Shown piece after piece: positions 18,057 through 27,619 of a DNA stretch of 48,615 bases (within the stretch, counting starts at the first letter, position 1; each line of letters starts with the position of its first letter). A model generated the notes under the pieces. That model was not told the origin of the DNA. It saw nothing but the letters and a program-made list of their open reading frames with translations, and did not search any database. The stretch is from NCBI GenBank assembly GCA_027592755.1, contig JAQCLE010000021.1:1-48615 (forward strand), given 5' to 3'. The stretch is from Bacteroidota bacterium (GTDB lineage: Bacteria; Bacteroidota; Bacteroidia; Cytophagales; Cyclobacteriaceae). Both the position numbers and the translations under genes were made by a program.

Positions 18057-19953
18057 TAGTATCAAAACAAATGTGGTGGCTTTAATGTCCGTTGTGGCAT
18101 TATCAAGTCCGAGACCCTGCTTCGGTCAGGAAGCTGACACCGTTCAGCTTGCAGCGTTGGTGATCACCGGAACCAAATTTGAAATACCGGTTGAAAAATC
18201 CGGTAAATCCATTTACAAAATTTCAGGTCAGGATCTGGAGAAGTATTCCGGGAGGTCAGTAGGTGATGTCCTAAACGATGTTCCGGGCATCCAGATTGAT
18301 GGTAACTACAGTACACCGGCACAGGCTTATTCTTACTTTGTGCGTGGCGGTACCAACAGACATACCCTGATCCTTATTGATGGCATGCCCCTGAATGATC
18401 CCACAGCCATTTCAACAGATTATGATCTGAGGCAGCTCTCAGTTGGACAAGTAGAATCAATTGAGGTTTTAAGAGGGGGGTTAAGTACGCTCTACGGTAC
18501 TGGTGCCGCAGCAGCAGTCATTAACATTCAATTGAAAAAAAGTGAGGCTGATAATTTTAGTGGGGATTTAGACCTCAATGGTGGATCCTATAATTCCTTT
18601 GGTCAACAACTGAACCTGAGAGGTAATTCCGGAAAATTATCCTTTGTGGCCATTGGAAGCAATTTTAAGTCAGAAGGCATTTCTGCAGCACTAGAAACAA
18701 ATCCTACGGATGATTTTGACAAAGACGGCTTAAGTCGCCAAAACGCATTGGTTAAAATAGGATATCAAATAAGTGATCGCTGGAAACTTGATCTCACTAC
18801 GGCCTACGATCAATTTGAAGCCGATTTTGATGGAGGTCAGTTTTTTGATGCTGCCAATGTGCAGAACAATAGCCAGTTCAGAGTTGGACTCAAGCCCGCT
18901 TACCATTATGATAAAGGTAACGCTTCGTTAAACATACTTTTTAACCGCAATGTCAAAGAATTCAGTGGTGATTGGGCCTCTGAAAGTACAGGCAGAAATC
19001 TGCAATATGATTACAACCACAGGCATGAGATAGGGAAAAATATTACAGCGCTATTCGGAGTGTACGTCCAGCACCTGGAATATGACGATGTCCAGGATGG
19101 GTTCGAATCCCAAAGTGGGGATACTACCAGATTTAATATCGTTGCACCTTTTGCGTCACTCGTTTTTGATTACGAATCAGGCTTCAATCTTCATGGCGGA
19201 CTGCGGTTAAATAGTCATAGTGAATATGGCAACGAAATGGTTTACAACATCAATCCCTCCTACCGGATTGAGTTGACCGATGATGTCCAGTTAAAGCTTA
19301 TTTCCTCCATTTCAAAGTCGTTCGTGTCACCATCACTTTACCAGGTGTATTCTTTTTTCGGAAAAAGAGAACTCCAACCGGAACAAGCGATTAATTATGA
19401 AACAAGGTTTTTAATTTCAGTTAATAATGGTTTGACATTCAATGCAGTTTACTACCGGAGGGATGAGAAAAATCCCATTGGTTTTGTTTCGCTGTTTGAT
19501 GATCTGGGAAATTTCATCGGGGGTGGTTACGATAATATCTCCGATGAACGCAAAGTGGAGGGGTTTGAAGGCGAATTCAGCTGGCAGATTGGCTCCAAAT
19601 TTGGATTAAGTGCAACCTATGCCCTTCTTGAAAGTGATGTGGATGCCAGCCTCTACCGGATGCCCAAACATAAATTGGGTCTATCGCTCAATTACAAACC
19701 AATCGAAAGTAGCATGGTATCACTCAGGTTCAATCATACTAGTGACCGCGAAATCCAGGATTTCAACTCAGGTGGTACTATAATTTTGGAGGACTACCAA
19801 TTGATTGATGTCTTTGCGAGTCATAAATTTTTCGAAAAACGACTTACTTTTTACGGGTCGATTAATAACCTGATGGACACTGATTTTGTTGGAATATATG
19901 GCTTTACTACACGTGGAAGAAATTTCAATGCTGGTGTGAAGTGGGAATTTTAG
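18052..19953 (+). CDS. btuB: TonB-dependent cobalamin receptor, BtuB-like
   Basis: 633 residues: a signal peptide ending at FGQ (near residue 26), a plug domain (GRSVGDVLNDVPGIQIDG, FVRGGTNRHTLILIDGMPLND, VESIEVLRGGLSTLYGTGAAAAVINI), then a beta-barrel ending in the aromatic-terminal strand FNAGVKWEF. There is no CarboxypepD-like N-terminal extension, which fits BtuB rather than SusC-type receptors. The cobalamin riboswitch directly upstream supports vitamin B12 or another corrinoid as substrate. It would need TonB-ExbBD and a periplasmic BtuF, neither of which is in this window. Confidence 0.88.
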   Translation: MSSIKTNVVALMSVVALSSPRPCFGQEADTVQLAALVITGTKFEIPVEKSGKSIYKISGQDLEKYSGRSVGDVLNDVPGIQIDGNYSTPAQAYSYFVRGGTNRHTLILIDGMPLNDPTAISTDYDLRQLSVGQVESIEVLRGGLSTLYGTGAAAAVINIQLKKSEADNFSGDLDLNGGSYNSFGQQLNLRGNSGKLSFVAIGSNFKSEGISAALETNPTDDFDKDGLSRQNALVKIGYQISDRWKLDLTTAYDQFEADFDGGQFFDAANVQNNSQFRVGLKPAYHYDKGNASLNILFNRNVKEFSGDWASESTGRNLQYDYNHRHEIGKNITALFGVYVQHLEYDDVQDGFESQSGDTTRFNIVAPFASLVFDYESGFNLHGGLRLNSHSEYGNEMVYNINPSYRIELTDDVQLKLISSISKSFVSPSLYQVYSFFGKRELQPEQAINYETRFLISVNNGLTFNAVYYRRDEKNPIGFVSLFDDLGNFIGGGYDNISDERKVEGFEGEFSWQIGSKFGLSATYALLESDVDASLYRMPKHKLGLSLNYKPIESSMVSLRFNHTSDREIQDFNSGGTIILEDYQLIDVFASHKFFEKRLTFYGSINNLMDTDFVGIYGFTTRGRNFNAGVKWEF

Positions 19954-20048
19954 TGATTAAAATCCAAAAAGTATCTGATGCGACTCATTGATGCTGCGAA
20001 CTTCCCCAGAATAGCTTTAAATTTAAATTAAACTAATCGTCATGTAAA

Positions 20049-20468
20049 ATGAAATCAAATCATTCATTAATCGCATTATTAGCACTGGCTTTAGTGATCT
20101 CAGGATGTGCAACAAGTGGCATTAGCCTATCTTCTCATATTACCAATGTTGAACTTGGTAGTGGTAATTTTAGTCTGATTTCCAGAGGAGTTTCTGGACA
20201 GGCTTCATCCGAAGGGATCATTGGAATAAGCTATGGTTTTGGGATAGGTGCGCATCAAATGTCTTTAATACCTGTCACCAGCAACCGCATGCTTTACAAA
20301 ACTGCCATGGAGAATCTTTGGTCAGAATTTGAAGCTTCAAATGGATCCGTAGAAGGCCGTAAACTAGCCTTAGCAAACGTTCGATATGATTCAGAATCCC
20401 TGAACCTTTTCATCTATACAAAACTTACTGTTGTCATTATTGCGGATATAATTGAATTTGAAAATTAA
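20049..20468 (+). CDS. Small lipoprotein, possibly DUF6567
   Basis: 139 residues with a lipoprotein signal (LALALVISGC, lipobox near residue 19). The mature part begins ATSGISLSSHITNVEL, then has a Gly-rich hydrophobic stretch (GIIGISYGFGIGAH), and ends VVIIADIIEFEN. The layout resembles small Bacteroidota lipoproteins of the DUF6567 type, a family assignment I hold only loosely. The function is unknown. It follows btuB but with a gap of 95 nt. Confidence 0.6.
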   Translation: MKSNHSLIALLALALVISGCATSGISLSSHITNVELGSGNFSLISRGVSGQASSEGIIGISYGFGIGAHQMSLIPVTSNRMLYKTAMENLWSEFEASNGSVEGRKLALANVRYDSESLNLFIYTKLTVVIIADIIEFEN

Positions 20469-20473
20469 GTTTG

Positions 20474-20489
20474 AACTAACAGGTTAGTT
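20474..20489. terminator. AT-rich hairpin after the lipoprotein gene
   Basis: AACTAAC and GTTAGTT form a 7-bp palindrome 5 nt after the stop, followed by AATTTATT. It is a possible weak terminator. A second inverted repeat (20539-20545 with 20564-20570) lies in the same 200-nt gap; no other feature is seen there. Confidence 0.3.
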
Positions 20490-20670
20490 AATTTATTCAT
20501 ATAGAAAATAACCTGATTCTACGATCTAATGTCTGATTGGAATAAACCAAAGCATACGACGGCTTATTCCCAGGTCATAGGAAAAATCATCTGTTTCATT
20601 TTTATGATACGGTTATTCTGAATATCTTAATGAAAATAACAATTTTTGGATTCAACATTAAAATCACGTT

Positions 20671-21847
20671 ATGAACTTCCCCAGTTATCTTGATAGTCTC
20701 ATCCGCACCCTGGCCGAAACGCTTCCCGGAGTATTCGGAGCAATAACTGTTCTCATTGTCGGTTGGATCATAGCTTTAATATTTAAGAAAATAGTCTACC
20801 GTCTCATGCTAAAAACAGATTGGGATGAAAGACTACTTGGAAATACGATTGTAGATACCAATAAATTTCTAGCAAACCTGGTGTATCATCATCATGGTGA
20901 TAGTTCTTCTTATTGTGCTCGAAATGATGGGTGTGAGTTATGTTCTTGATCCAATCAAAAACATGCTGGATGAATTCCTTGGCTTATCCCCAACATTCTC
21001 GCTGCCCTGGCAATAGCTTTCATAGGATATATTATTGCCAAGTTCGTTTCTAACTTGTAAAAATGGCTGGTAGCGTCATTGACAGACTGGCTAAGAATGT
21101 CGGTTTTAAAGAGACTGACAGGTTGATCAACTTTTTTCAGCAGATAGTTTTTATCGCCATTTTTATCCCTTTATTTATTCAGGCATTGAATGCACTCAAC
21201 CTGGAGGCTATCACAACCAGCCAACAATCTTCTGCATAGACTTCTTGATGCTGTTCCTAAATATCATTGGTGCAATTCTCATCATCGTTTTATTTGCAAT
21301 AGGTGGCAAGTTTTTGACTGCTTTCCTTAAGGACTTATTGATGAACCTCGGAACCGATAAGCTGGCAGATAAACTACAGTTAAGTTCGGTAATGGGTGAA
21401 GGCCAATCACTGTCGAAAATCATTGGTAACATCATCTACTTTTTCATGGTTTTCTTTGGCATAGTTTCAGGAGTAGAAATAGAAATGCTAGGTTTTGAAA
21501 GTATTACACTTTCACTTCATAACATCCTCAACCTTTCAGGTAACATCTTATTCGGACTGGTGATTTTAGTGATTGGGAATTTCATCTCAGGTGTTGTTTA
21601 TGATTCATTAAGTAAGAAAAATGAAAACGTTTATGTAGCCGGAATTGCCAGGGTGGTAATTATTGGTTTGTTTCTTGCCATTTCATTACGAACGATGGGC
21701 ATTGCCAACAGCATTGTTGAGCTGGCCTTTGGATTAATACTTGGAGCTTTGGCAGTCACTGTAGCTTTATCTTACGGCCTGGGAGGTCGCGAAGCTGCCG
21801 GAAAGCACATGGAACGGATACTGAAGAAATTCCAGGATGGGAAGTAG
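20671..21847 (+). pseudogene. Mechanosensitive-channel-like (CmpX/TM-helix repeat) gene with five frame changes
   Basis: The N-terminal part (MNFPSYLDSLIRTLAETLPGV, VGWIIALIFKKIVYRLML) and C-terminal part (NIIGAILIIVLFAIGGKFLT to the end at 21847) together give about 390 codons, the normal length for this family of repeated TM_helix modules linked to MscS-like channels. Between about 20885 and 21260 the frame changes five times, near 20887, 20984, 21058, 21220 and 21255, with readable protein in every segment (MVIVLLIVLEMMGVSYVLDP; IPNILAALAIAFIGYIIAKF; MAGSVIDRLAKNVGFKETDR). The damage is confined to this 370-nt stretch. It is either a decaying pseudogene or a low-quality sequence patch. Confidence 0.82.
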
Positions 21848-21915
21848 TGGTAACCAATCACAAGCAGGAATCGTTAATCCAATCCAACGTGATTAGTTAA
21901 TAAACCTATTCAGAT

Positions 21916-22074
21916 TTGGAACTGGTATCAGGCTTTCTACTTTGGATTCTTGAAGTATTCGGAACTAAATCCATTAGAAAAGAGAGCAACATCTATCTAA
22001 AGATGCTAAAGACCTTTGCTCTTCTAATCCTCGGATTTATTTGTGTCGTCTTATTCTTCGTGATTTTTCGGTAA
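21916..22074 (+). CDS. Possible 52-residue membrane protein with TTG start
   Basis: An open frame beginning TTG GAA CTG reads as MELVSGFLLWILEVFGTKSI, then a charged stretch RKESN, then a second hydrophobic segment (FALLILGFICVVLFFVIF) ending R and TAA. Two hydrophobic segments around a charged loop look like a small two-span membrane protein. There is no ATG except codon 29, and no family was recognised. A chance frame is quite possible. Confidence 0.25.
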   Translation: MELVSGFLLWILEVFGTKSIRKESNIYLKMLKTFALLILGFICVVLFFVIFR

Positions 22075-22090
22075 TTCCAATTTAAAAGGA

Positions 22091-23431
22091 TCACTTAATG
22101 AACCTGTTGATTAAATTCTCATAAAACTCTTGCCGACCACTAATCATCTCAGGCTCACCAATGGATTGGGATATTTTGGCTAATTGATCCAAAGACAATT
22201 CCCCCTTTTCAAACGCCTGTGCGTCGGATGAACTAAAAGATTCATACCTCTGCGCTCTGAGCTTTCTATAGTCAGAGTTATTAAGGATGTCCTGGGCAAT
22301 TAACAGCGCCCTGGCAAAGGTGTCTATTCCTCCAATGTGGGCATGAAACAGATCATCAAGATCAGTTGAATTTCTCCTGGTTTTTGCATCAAAGTTGATA
22401 CCACCGTCTTTTATACCACCAGCTTCGAGAATTACTAAAACCGATTCAACCAGCTCAAGTAAATTATTCGGAAACTGATCCGTATCCCAGCCATTTTGGT
22501 AATCGCCACGATTGGCATCAATACTTCCCAATAGACCTGCATCCGCAGCTACTTGTAACTCGTGTGAAAAAGTGTGTTGAGCAAGGGTAGCGTGATTTAC
22601 TTCAATGTTGAGTTTGAAATCATTCATCAGGTCAAATTCGCGAAGAAAAGCAATTACTGTTGCTGCATCAAAATCATACTGATGCTTGGTTGGCTCCATT
22701 GGCTTTGGCTCAATAAAAAATGTCCCTTTGAAACCCTGTGAACGGGCATAATCTTTCGCCATATGAAGCATCCTTGCCAAATGCTCTACCTCCTTTTTCA
22801 TATTGGTATTGAGCAGGGACATGTAACCTTCCCTTCCACCCCAAAAGACGTAATTCAATCCACCTAATTTGATTGTTACATCCAAAGCATTTTTAAGTTG
22901 GGCACCGGCATAGGCCACCACATTGAAATCAGGGTTGGTTGCAGCACCATTCATGTATCTCGGATTACTAAACAGGTTGGCCGTTCCCCATAACAATTGC
23001 ACACCCGAGGCTTTCTGTTTCTCAATCGCGTAGTCAGATATTTTCTCTAATCTCCTTGTTGATTCAGTAAACGAGGGTCCTTCATTTACAAGGTCAAAAT
23101 CGTGGAAACAATAAAATGGCAATCCGAGCTTTGTTATAAATTCAAAAGCAGCATCCATTTTGTCTTTTGCCTGTTGATCTGCGTCAGTATGTTCAAACCA
23201 GGGAAATATCTTTGTCGGAGATCCAAATGGATCGCCACCATTTCCACAAAATGAATGCCAGTAGGCAACCGCAAAACGCAGGTGATCTTTCATGGTTTTA
23301 CCAGCGACTACCTGTTCTTCATTATAAAATTTGTAAGCAAAAGGATTGTCTGATTCTCTTCCCTCATACTTGATCCGTGGTACACCCTGAAAGTATTCCC
23401 TATCTCCAGTTGTTAAATTGATTTTTGCCAT
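22091..23431 (-). CDS. xylA: Xylose isomerase
   Basis: 446 residues, the usual length. It converts D-xylose to D-xylulose in the cytoplasm using two divalent metal ions. Visible motifs: FCFHDFDLVNEG (catalytic His and Asp), FFIEPKPMEPTKHQYDFD (metal-binding Glu and catalytic Lys), IEVNHATLAQHTFSHEL and LGSIDANRGD (further metal ligands). It lies 8 nt after xylB on the same strand. No xylose transporter or XylR regulator is in the window. Confidence 0.96.
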   Translation of the reverse strand: MAKINLTTGDREYFQGVPRIKYEGRESDNPFAYKFYNEEQVVAGKTMKDHLRFAVAYWHSFCGNGGDPFGSPTKIFPWFEHTDADQQAKDKMDAAFEFITKLGLPFYCFHDFDLVNEGPSFTESTRRLEKISDYAIEKQKASGVQLLWGTANLFSNPRYMNGAATNPDFNVVAYAGAQLKNALDVTIKLGGLNYVFWGGREGYMSLLNTNMKKEVEHLARMLHMAKDYARSQGFKGTFFIEPKPMEPTKHQYDFDAATVIAFLREFDLMNDFKLNIEVNHATLAQHTFSHELQVAADAGLLGSIDANRGDYQNGWDTDQFPNNLLELVESVLVILEAGGIKDGGINFDAKTRRNSTDLDDLFHAHIGGIDTFARALLIAQDILNNSDYRKLRAQRYESFSSSDAQAFEKGELSLDQLAKISQSIGEPEMISGRQEFYENLINRFIK

Positions 23432-23439
23432 GGTTGATT

Positions 23440-24927
23440 TTATTGTAGAATTTTTCCTAAATCAGTTTTCCAATTTTCATAAGCTTCCAGATACCTGGCG
23501 GTATTAGAAGTTTCTTCATATCTAAAAAGAACTTCCTGATCATTGTAAGCTTCCTTTAGGCTTGAATATACGCCAGCAGATAATCCTGATGCTTTGGCCG
23601 CTCCTACTGCCCCTGTTGTATCGATTACCTGTATTTCGGTTCCCATCAATGCACTGATGGTGTTTGAAAACACAGCCGACTGGAAAAGATTATCATTGCC
23701 CACTTTCATCATTTTTATGTCAATTCCCATTTGTTGCATCAGCTCCATCCCATAAACAAATGAAAATGCAATACCCTCAAGAGCGGCCCGATAATAGTGC
23801 TCCTTTCGGTGTCTGTTGAACTGCAAATTAATAACATGAGCACCAGGATTCCTGTTCCCAAACATTCGCTCTGCCCCGTTACCGAAGGGTATAATTCTAA
23901 GTTCATCAGAACCTATTGGGATGCGCCGTATCATTTCCTCCATATCTTCATAACTGACACCCTCCGCCACCAATTGGTTTTTCACCCAGCTAAACTGGAT
24001 TCCTGCACCATTGATGCACAGGAGAACCCCGATCCGGGAAATTTCCTTGGTATGATTGACATGGGCAAACCCATTCACCCTTGATTTCTCGTCGAATACT
24101 CTGCCCTCGACAACTCCATAAACCACGCCGGATGTTCCACCTGTCGCAGCGATTTCCCCGGGCTCCAACACACCCAGCGACATGGCATTGTTGGGCTGAT
24201 CTCCTGCCCTATAAGTTACCGGAATGCCTGCCTTCAAACCCAAATATGCTGCAGCCTGTCGGGTTAGCTCTCCTGAGGTTTCCAAACAGGGTGAATAATC
24301 CGGAACAAGGGTATCTGGTATGCCATAATGTTCCATTAAAATCTGTGCTGGCCTGTTTTCTTTAAAATCCCAGAGCATCCCTTCAGAAAGTCCCTGAATG
24401 GTGGTTGAAACTTCACCGGTTAATTTCATGGCTATATAATCACCGGGTAGCATGAATTTATCAGCTTTATCAATAATACCGGGTTCATTATCAATAACCC
24501 ATTTCAACTTGGACGCGGTGAAATTACCGGGAGAATTAAGCAGATGCTCAAAGCATTTAGAGTTGCCGAGATTTGCAAAGGCTCTATCACCAATTTCCAC
24601 CGCCCTGCTGTCGCACCAGATGATGGACGGACGAAGAACTTTCTGGTCTTTATCTATCAACACCAAACCGTGCATCTGGTAAGAAATACCTATGGATTTA
24701 ATATCTGAAGGATCAACATCCCCGCATTGCATAAGCAAATCACTGGTGGCCAACCCAACATTTTCCCACCAGATTTCCGGTTGCTGTTCGGCCCACCCAA
24801 CTTGATTTGAGATAATTTCCATCTCTTTGGATGGGTATTGAACCACACCTACTGCCTCTCCATTGTCAACACGAACCAAAGCTGCTTTGATGGAAGAACT
24901 ACCGATATCATAACCAAGAAGAAACAT
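23440..24927 (-). CDS. xylB: Xylulokinase
   Basis: 495 residues of the FGGY kinase family. The N-terminal phosphate loop is GYDIGSSSIKAAL, the sugar-side motif is IIWCDSRAVEIG, and the second ATP-binding block is AGDQPNNAMSLG with ATGGTSGVVYG; the C-terminal adenosine region is VGNDNLFQSAVFSNTISALMG. It phosphorylates xylulose to xylulose-5-phosphate, feeding the pentose phosphate pathway. It is the first gene of the xylB-xylA pair. Confidence 0.95.
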   Translation of the reverse strand: MFLLGYDIGSSSIKAALVRVDNGEAVGVVQYPSKEMEIISNQVGWAEQQPEIWWENVGLATSDLLMQCGDVDPSDIKSIGISYQMHGLVLIDKDQKVLRPSIIWCDSRAVEIGDRAFANLGNSKCFEHLLNSPGNFTASKLKWVIDNEPGIIDKADKFMLPGDYIAMKLTGEVSTTIQGLSEGMLWDFKENRPAQILMEHYGIPDTLVPDYSPCLETSGELTRQAAAYLGLKAGIPVTYRAGDQPNNAMSLGVLEPGEIAATGGTSGVVYGVVEGRVFDEKSRVNGFAHVNHTKEISRIGVLLCINGAGIQFSWVKNQLVAEGVSYEDMEEMIRRIPIGSDELRIIPFGNGAERMFGNRNPGAHVINLQFNRHRKEHYYRAALEGIAFSFVYGMELMQQMGIDIKMMKVGNDNLFQSAVFSNTISALMGTEIQVIDTTGAVGAAKASGLSAGVYSSLKEAYNDQEVLFRYEETSNTARYLEAYENWKTDLGKILQ

Positions 24928-24986
24928 TCGATTTAATTTGAGCTACCAAGCTAATCACGATACAACTTTATTCAAGACTTGTGGAA

Positions 24987-25958
24987 TCAATTATCTAATT
25001 GTCTGCCAGAGTTTTTTCGGTAGAGTCCCTTATATGGGTTATAGCCATTCATCTCTTTGGCATAATATCCTGTACCAATATATTCCCGCTTTTCAGGATG
25101 ATTTTTACACGCTTCTGAACAGGTACCATCCAGTTCCCAACCGCATTTTTCACAAATAGGTACATGAAGATTGCAAGTCGGATTGGCGCAATTCACCATC
25201 CTGTCAGAAAGTTTATTGCATACATGGCATCTCGAAATTACCGCAGGATTGACTTTGTTAACATCAACAGTTATTCTGTTATCAAAAACATAGCATTTAC
25301 CATCAAAATCTTTACCTCCTGCTTCCAATCCGTAATTAATAATACCACCATGTAACTGATAAACGTTTTCAAAGCCCTGCTCAAGTAAATAGGCACTTGC
25401 CTTTTCACACTTTATTCCACCGGTGCAATAGGTTAGGATTTTCTTTCCCTCAATGGATTCCCTGAGCGCTTCTATCTTTTCGGAAAAATCCCGGAAATTA
25501 TCCATATCAAGGGTCACAGCATTTTTAAACCTGCCGACACTGTGTTCATAATTCGATCGAACATCCAAAACAATAACATCTTCCTTATCCTTCATCGCTT
25601 TGAATTCTTCAGGCTCAAGATGAATCCCGGTTCGCTCCATGGGTTTGATGTGTTTCAGACTTGAATTAACTATTTCGTCCTTCACCCGAACATGCATTTT
25701 TTGAAACGCATGAATATCAGATCCATCAACCTTAAATTCAATTCCTTTCAATATGGGATCACTGCGCAAAGCGGCCATGTATTTCTCGCATTGCTCCTTT
25801 GTACCGGAAACAGTGCCATTTAAACCTTCCTTCGCTACTATTATTCTACCCCTTAGATCGAGTTCAAGGCAAAAAAGGTGATGTTTCTCCCTGAATTCTT
25901 CGGGATTATCAATGTACGTATAGTGATAGTAAAGTAGAATAAGGTATTTCTTCTCCAT
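24987..25958 (-). CDS. trhO: tRNA uridine(34) hydroxylase (rhodanese-related, YceA type)
   Basis: 323 residues from ATG 25958, chosen because MEKKYLILLYYHYTYI is the conserved N-terminus and because a promoter element lies 44 nt upstream. It has an N-terminal acylphosphatase-like part with AKEGLNGTVSG, then a rhodanese domain with the catalytic loop TYCTGGIKCEKASAYL. The C-terminal cluster CHVCNKLSDRMVNCANPTC with CEKCGWELDGTCSEAC is probably a zinc site. TrhO makes 5-hydroxyuridine at the tRNA wobble position in an oxygen-dependent reaction. Confidence 0.92.
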   Translation of the reverse strand: MEKKYLILLYYHYTYIDNPEEFREKHHLFCLELDLRGRIIVAKEGLNGTVSGTKEQCEKYMAALRSDPILKGIEFKVDGSDIHAFQKMHVRVKDEIVNSSLKHIKPMERTGIHLEPEEFKAMKDKEDVIVLDVRSNYEHSVGRFKNAVTLDMDNFRDFSEKIEALRESIEGKKILTYCTGGIKCEKASAYLLEQGFENVYQLHGGIINYGLEAGGKDFDGKCYVFDNRITVDVNKVNPAVISRCHVCNKLSDRMVNCANPTCNLHVPICEKCGWELDGTCSEACKNHPEKREYIGTGYYAKEMNGYNPYKGLYRKNSGRQLDN

Positions 25959-26001
25959 AACTGAGCCTTGTTTCAGCAAGGTGTTTTTTGAATTAGAAAT
26001 G

Positions 26002-26009
26002 CAAAGATA
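26002..26009 (-). promoter_or_regulatory. -7 promoter element (TATCTTTG on the minus strand)
   Basis: It matches TAnnTTTG exactly, with a TTG at 26029-26027 (17 nt upstream) as a possible -33 element; serves trhO. The rest of the gap up to 26210 shows no gene or RNA fold that I can support. Confidence 0.5.
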
Positions 26010-26210
26010 AAGGAATTCGATAAAATCAATTAATCAAAAGTCTGTCAAATTCATTTTGCTTTTTAATGAAATAAAATAGGGTTTGGTGGGAATAGGGCAT
26101 AGGTTCGTGTCGATACTAACTTATAGCACTTTATAGATATGTTTTGCTCTTAAAGAGTTCTTTTACTCAAAATGGAGAGTTAAGATCTACTTGACAAGGG
26201 ATCATCCCGG

Positions 26211-26227
26211 GCCTGTAATTTTCAGGC
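26211..26227 (-). terminator. Hairpin after the terC gene
   Basis: GCCTG and CAGGC pair around a 7-nt AT loop, directly after the stop codon of the TerC-family gene. No T-run follows; a second small palindrome (GGGATCATCCC) adjoins it. Confidence 0.35.
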
Positions 26228-26228
26228 A

Positions 26229-26972
26229 TCATTCAATCCTTTTCTTCAATTTAAGGGGCACCGATTTTCGGCCGGTAATTTTCATATTGAGCACCTCAAC
26301 AATCAAAGAAAAGAACACTGCAAAGTAGATATACCCTTTCGGAACATGATAATGAAAAGATTCAATCATCAACATGAATCCAATTAGGATAAGAAAGGAA
26401 AGTGCCAGCACTTCCAATGTTGGGTGCCTGGCTATGAATGCGCTGATCATACCACTAAAGGTCATCATAACCATAAGGGCAATGACAACAGCGATCACCA
26501 TAAGCAAAAGCTGGCTGGTTAATCCAACTGCCGTAAGAATTGAATCAAATGAAAAGATAATATCAAGGATTACGATCTGTCCAATAACTGCCATTATCGT
26601 AGCCCCTGTTTTGATAACCCCATCATGTTCCGCTCCTTCCATTTTGTGATGGATCTCCAAAGTGCTTTTGAAAATCAGGAATATTCCACCGGCTAACAGA
26701 ATAATATCCTTTCCGCTCAATTCAAAGGTAAGCAATGTAAAAAGTGGCTCAGTAAAACCGATAATCCATGTTATGCCAAATAGAAGCGCTATCCTGAATC
26801 CCAGCGCTAATAAAAGACCAGTATTTCTTGCTTTAGCTCTCTCGGATTCGGGCAGTTTATTCGATACAATGGATATAAATATGATGTTATCAACTCCAAG
26901 TACAATTTCAAGAAAAGTAAGGGTTAGTAGTGCAATCCATGATTCCGCTTGTGTGAAAATGCTAAAGTCCAT
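26229..26972 (-). CDS. TerC-family integral membrane protein
   Basis: 247 residues, with the TerC hallmarks TLTFLEIVLGVDNIIFISIV in the first helix and IGQIVILDIIFSFDSILTAVG in the middle, where the conserved acidic residues sit in the membrane. About seven helices. Relatives (Alx, MeeF/MeeY, TerC) handle manganese export or tellurite resistance and help metal loading of secreted proteins. It starts 8 nt after hslV ends, so the two are probably co-transcribed. Confidence 0.92.
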   Translation of the reverse strand: MDFSIFTQAESWIALLTLTFLEIVLGVDNIIFISIVSNKLPESERAKARNTGLLLALGFRIALLFGITWIIGFTEPLFTLLTFELSGKDIILLAGGIFLIFKSTLEIHHKMEGAEHDGVIKTGATIMAVIGQIVILDIIFSFDSILTAVGLTSQLLLMVIAVVIALMVMMTFSGMISAFIARHPTLEVLALSFLILIGFMLMIESFHYHVPKGYIYFAVFFSLIVEVLNMKITGRKSVPLKLKKRIE

Positions 26973-26980
26973 TACTTATC

Positions 26981-27520
26981 TCATTCAACTACTTCTACCA
27001 CCAAATTATGATTTGTGTAAATACAAATATCCGCAGCGATATCCAGGCTTTCCTTAACCATTTCTTTGGCAGTCAATTTCGGTGAGTGCTTTTTCAAAGC
27101 AAGAGCAGCAGCTTGCGCATACATGCTCCCCGATCCTATTGCGGCAATTTCATTATCCGGCTCAATCACATCCCCTGTTCCTGAAATAATAAGTACTTCG
27201 TCTTTGTTGGCAATAATCAACATGGCCTCCAACCGCCGCAAATACCTATCCATACGCCAGTCTTTGGCCAATTCAATGGCAGCACGTTTCATATTACCAC
27301 CGTAGGTGCTCAGTTTTTCGTCAAAACGCTCAAGTAAAGTGAATGCGTCGGCTGTTGATCCGGCGAATCCGGTAACGATCTTTCCGTCCTGGAGCTTTCT
27401 TATCTTTTTAACATTGCTTTTCGCTACCGTATTGCCCAGTGTAGCCTGACCATCGGCGCCAATTGCAACTTGCCCATTGTGCCTGATAGCTATAACTGTT
27501 GTTGATCTGAATTTTACCAT
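26981..27520 (-). CDS. hslV: ATP-dependent protease subunit HslV
   Basis: 179 residues from ATG 27520, which gives [20 protein letters not shown]. The catalytic N-terminal threonine after processing is in STTV (Thr7), followed by [12 protein letters not shown] with the conserved Gly-Asp-Gly-Gln loop, and [16 protein letters not shown]. HslV forms the double-hexamer peptidase core that works with the HslU unfoldase, which is not adjacent here. It is the first gene of a probable hslV-terC unit. Confidence 0.95.
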   Translation of the reverse strand: MVKFRSTTVIAIRHNGQVAIGADGQATLGNTVAKSNVKKIRKLQDGKIVTGFAGSTADAFTLLERFDEKLSTYGGNMKRAAIELAKDWRMDRYLRRLEAMLIIANKDEVLIISGTGDVIEPDNEIAAIGSGSMYAQAAALALKKHSPKLTAKEMVKESLDIAADICIYTNHNLVVEVVE

Positions 27521-27619
27521 TTGCTTGAATTGTTGGTGCTTAAGTCCCAAAGACTATGCCCGTAAAAGATCAAATGCCATATTGACAGGTAATTTAAATA
27601 TTTGTTTTGGATTGGAATT

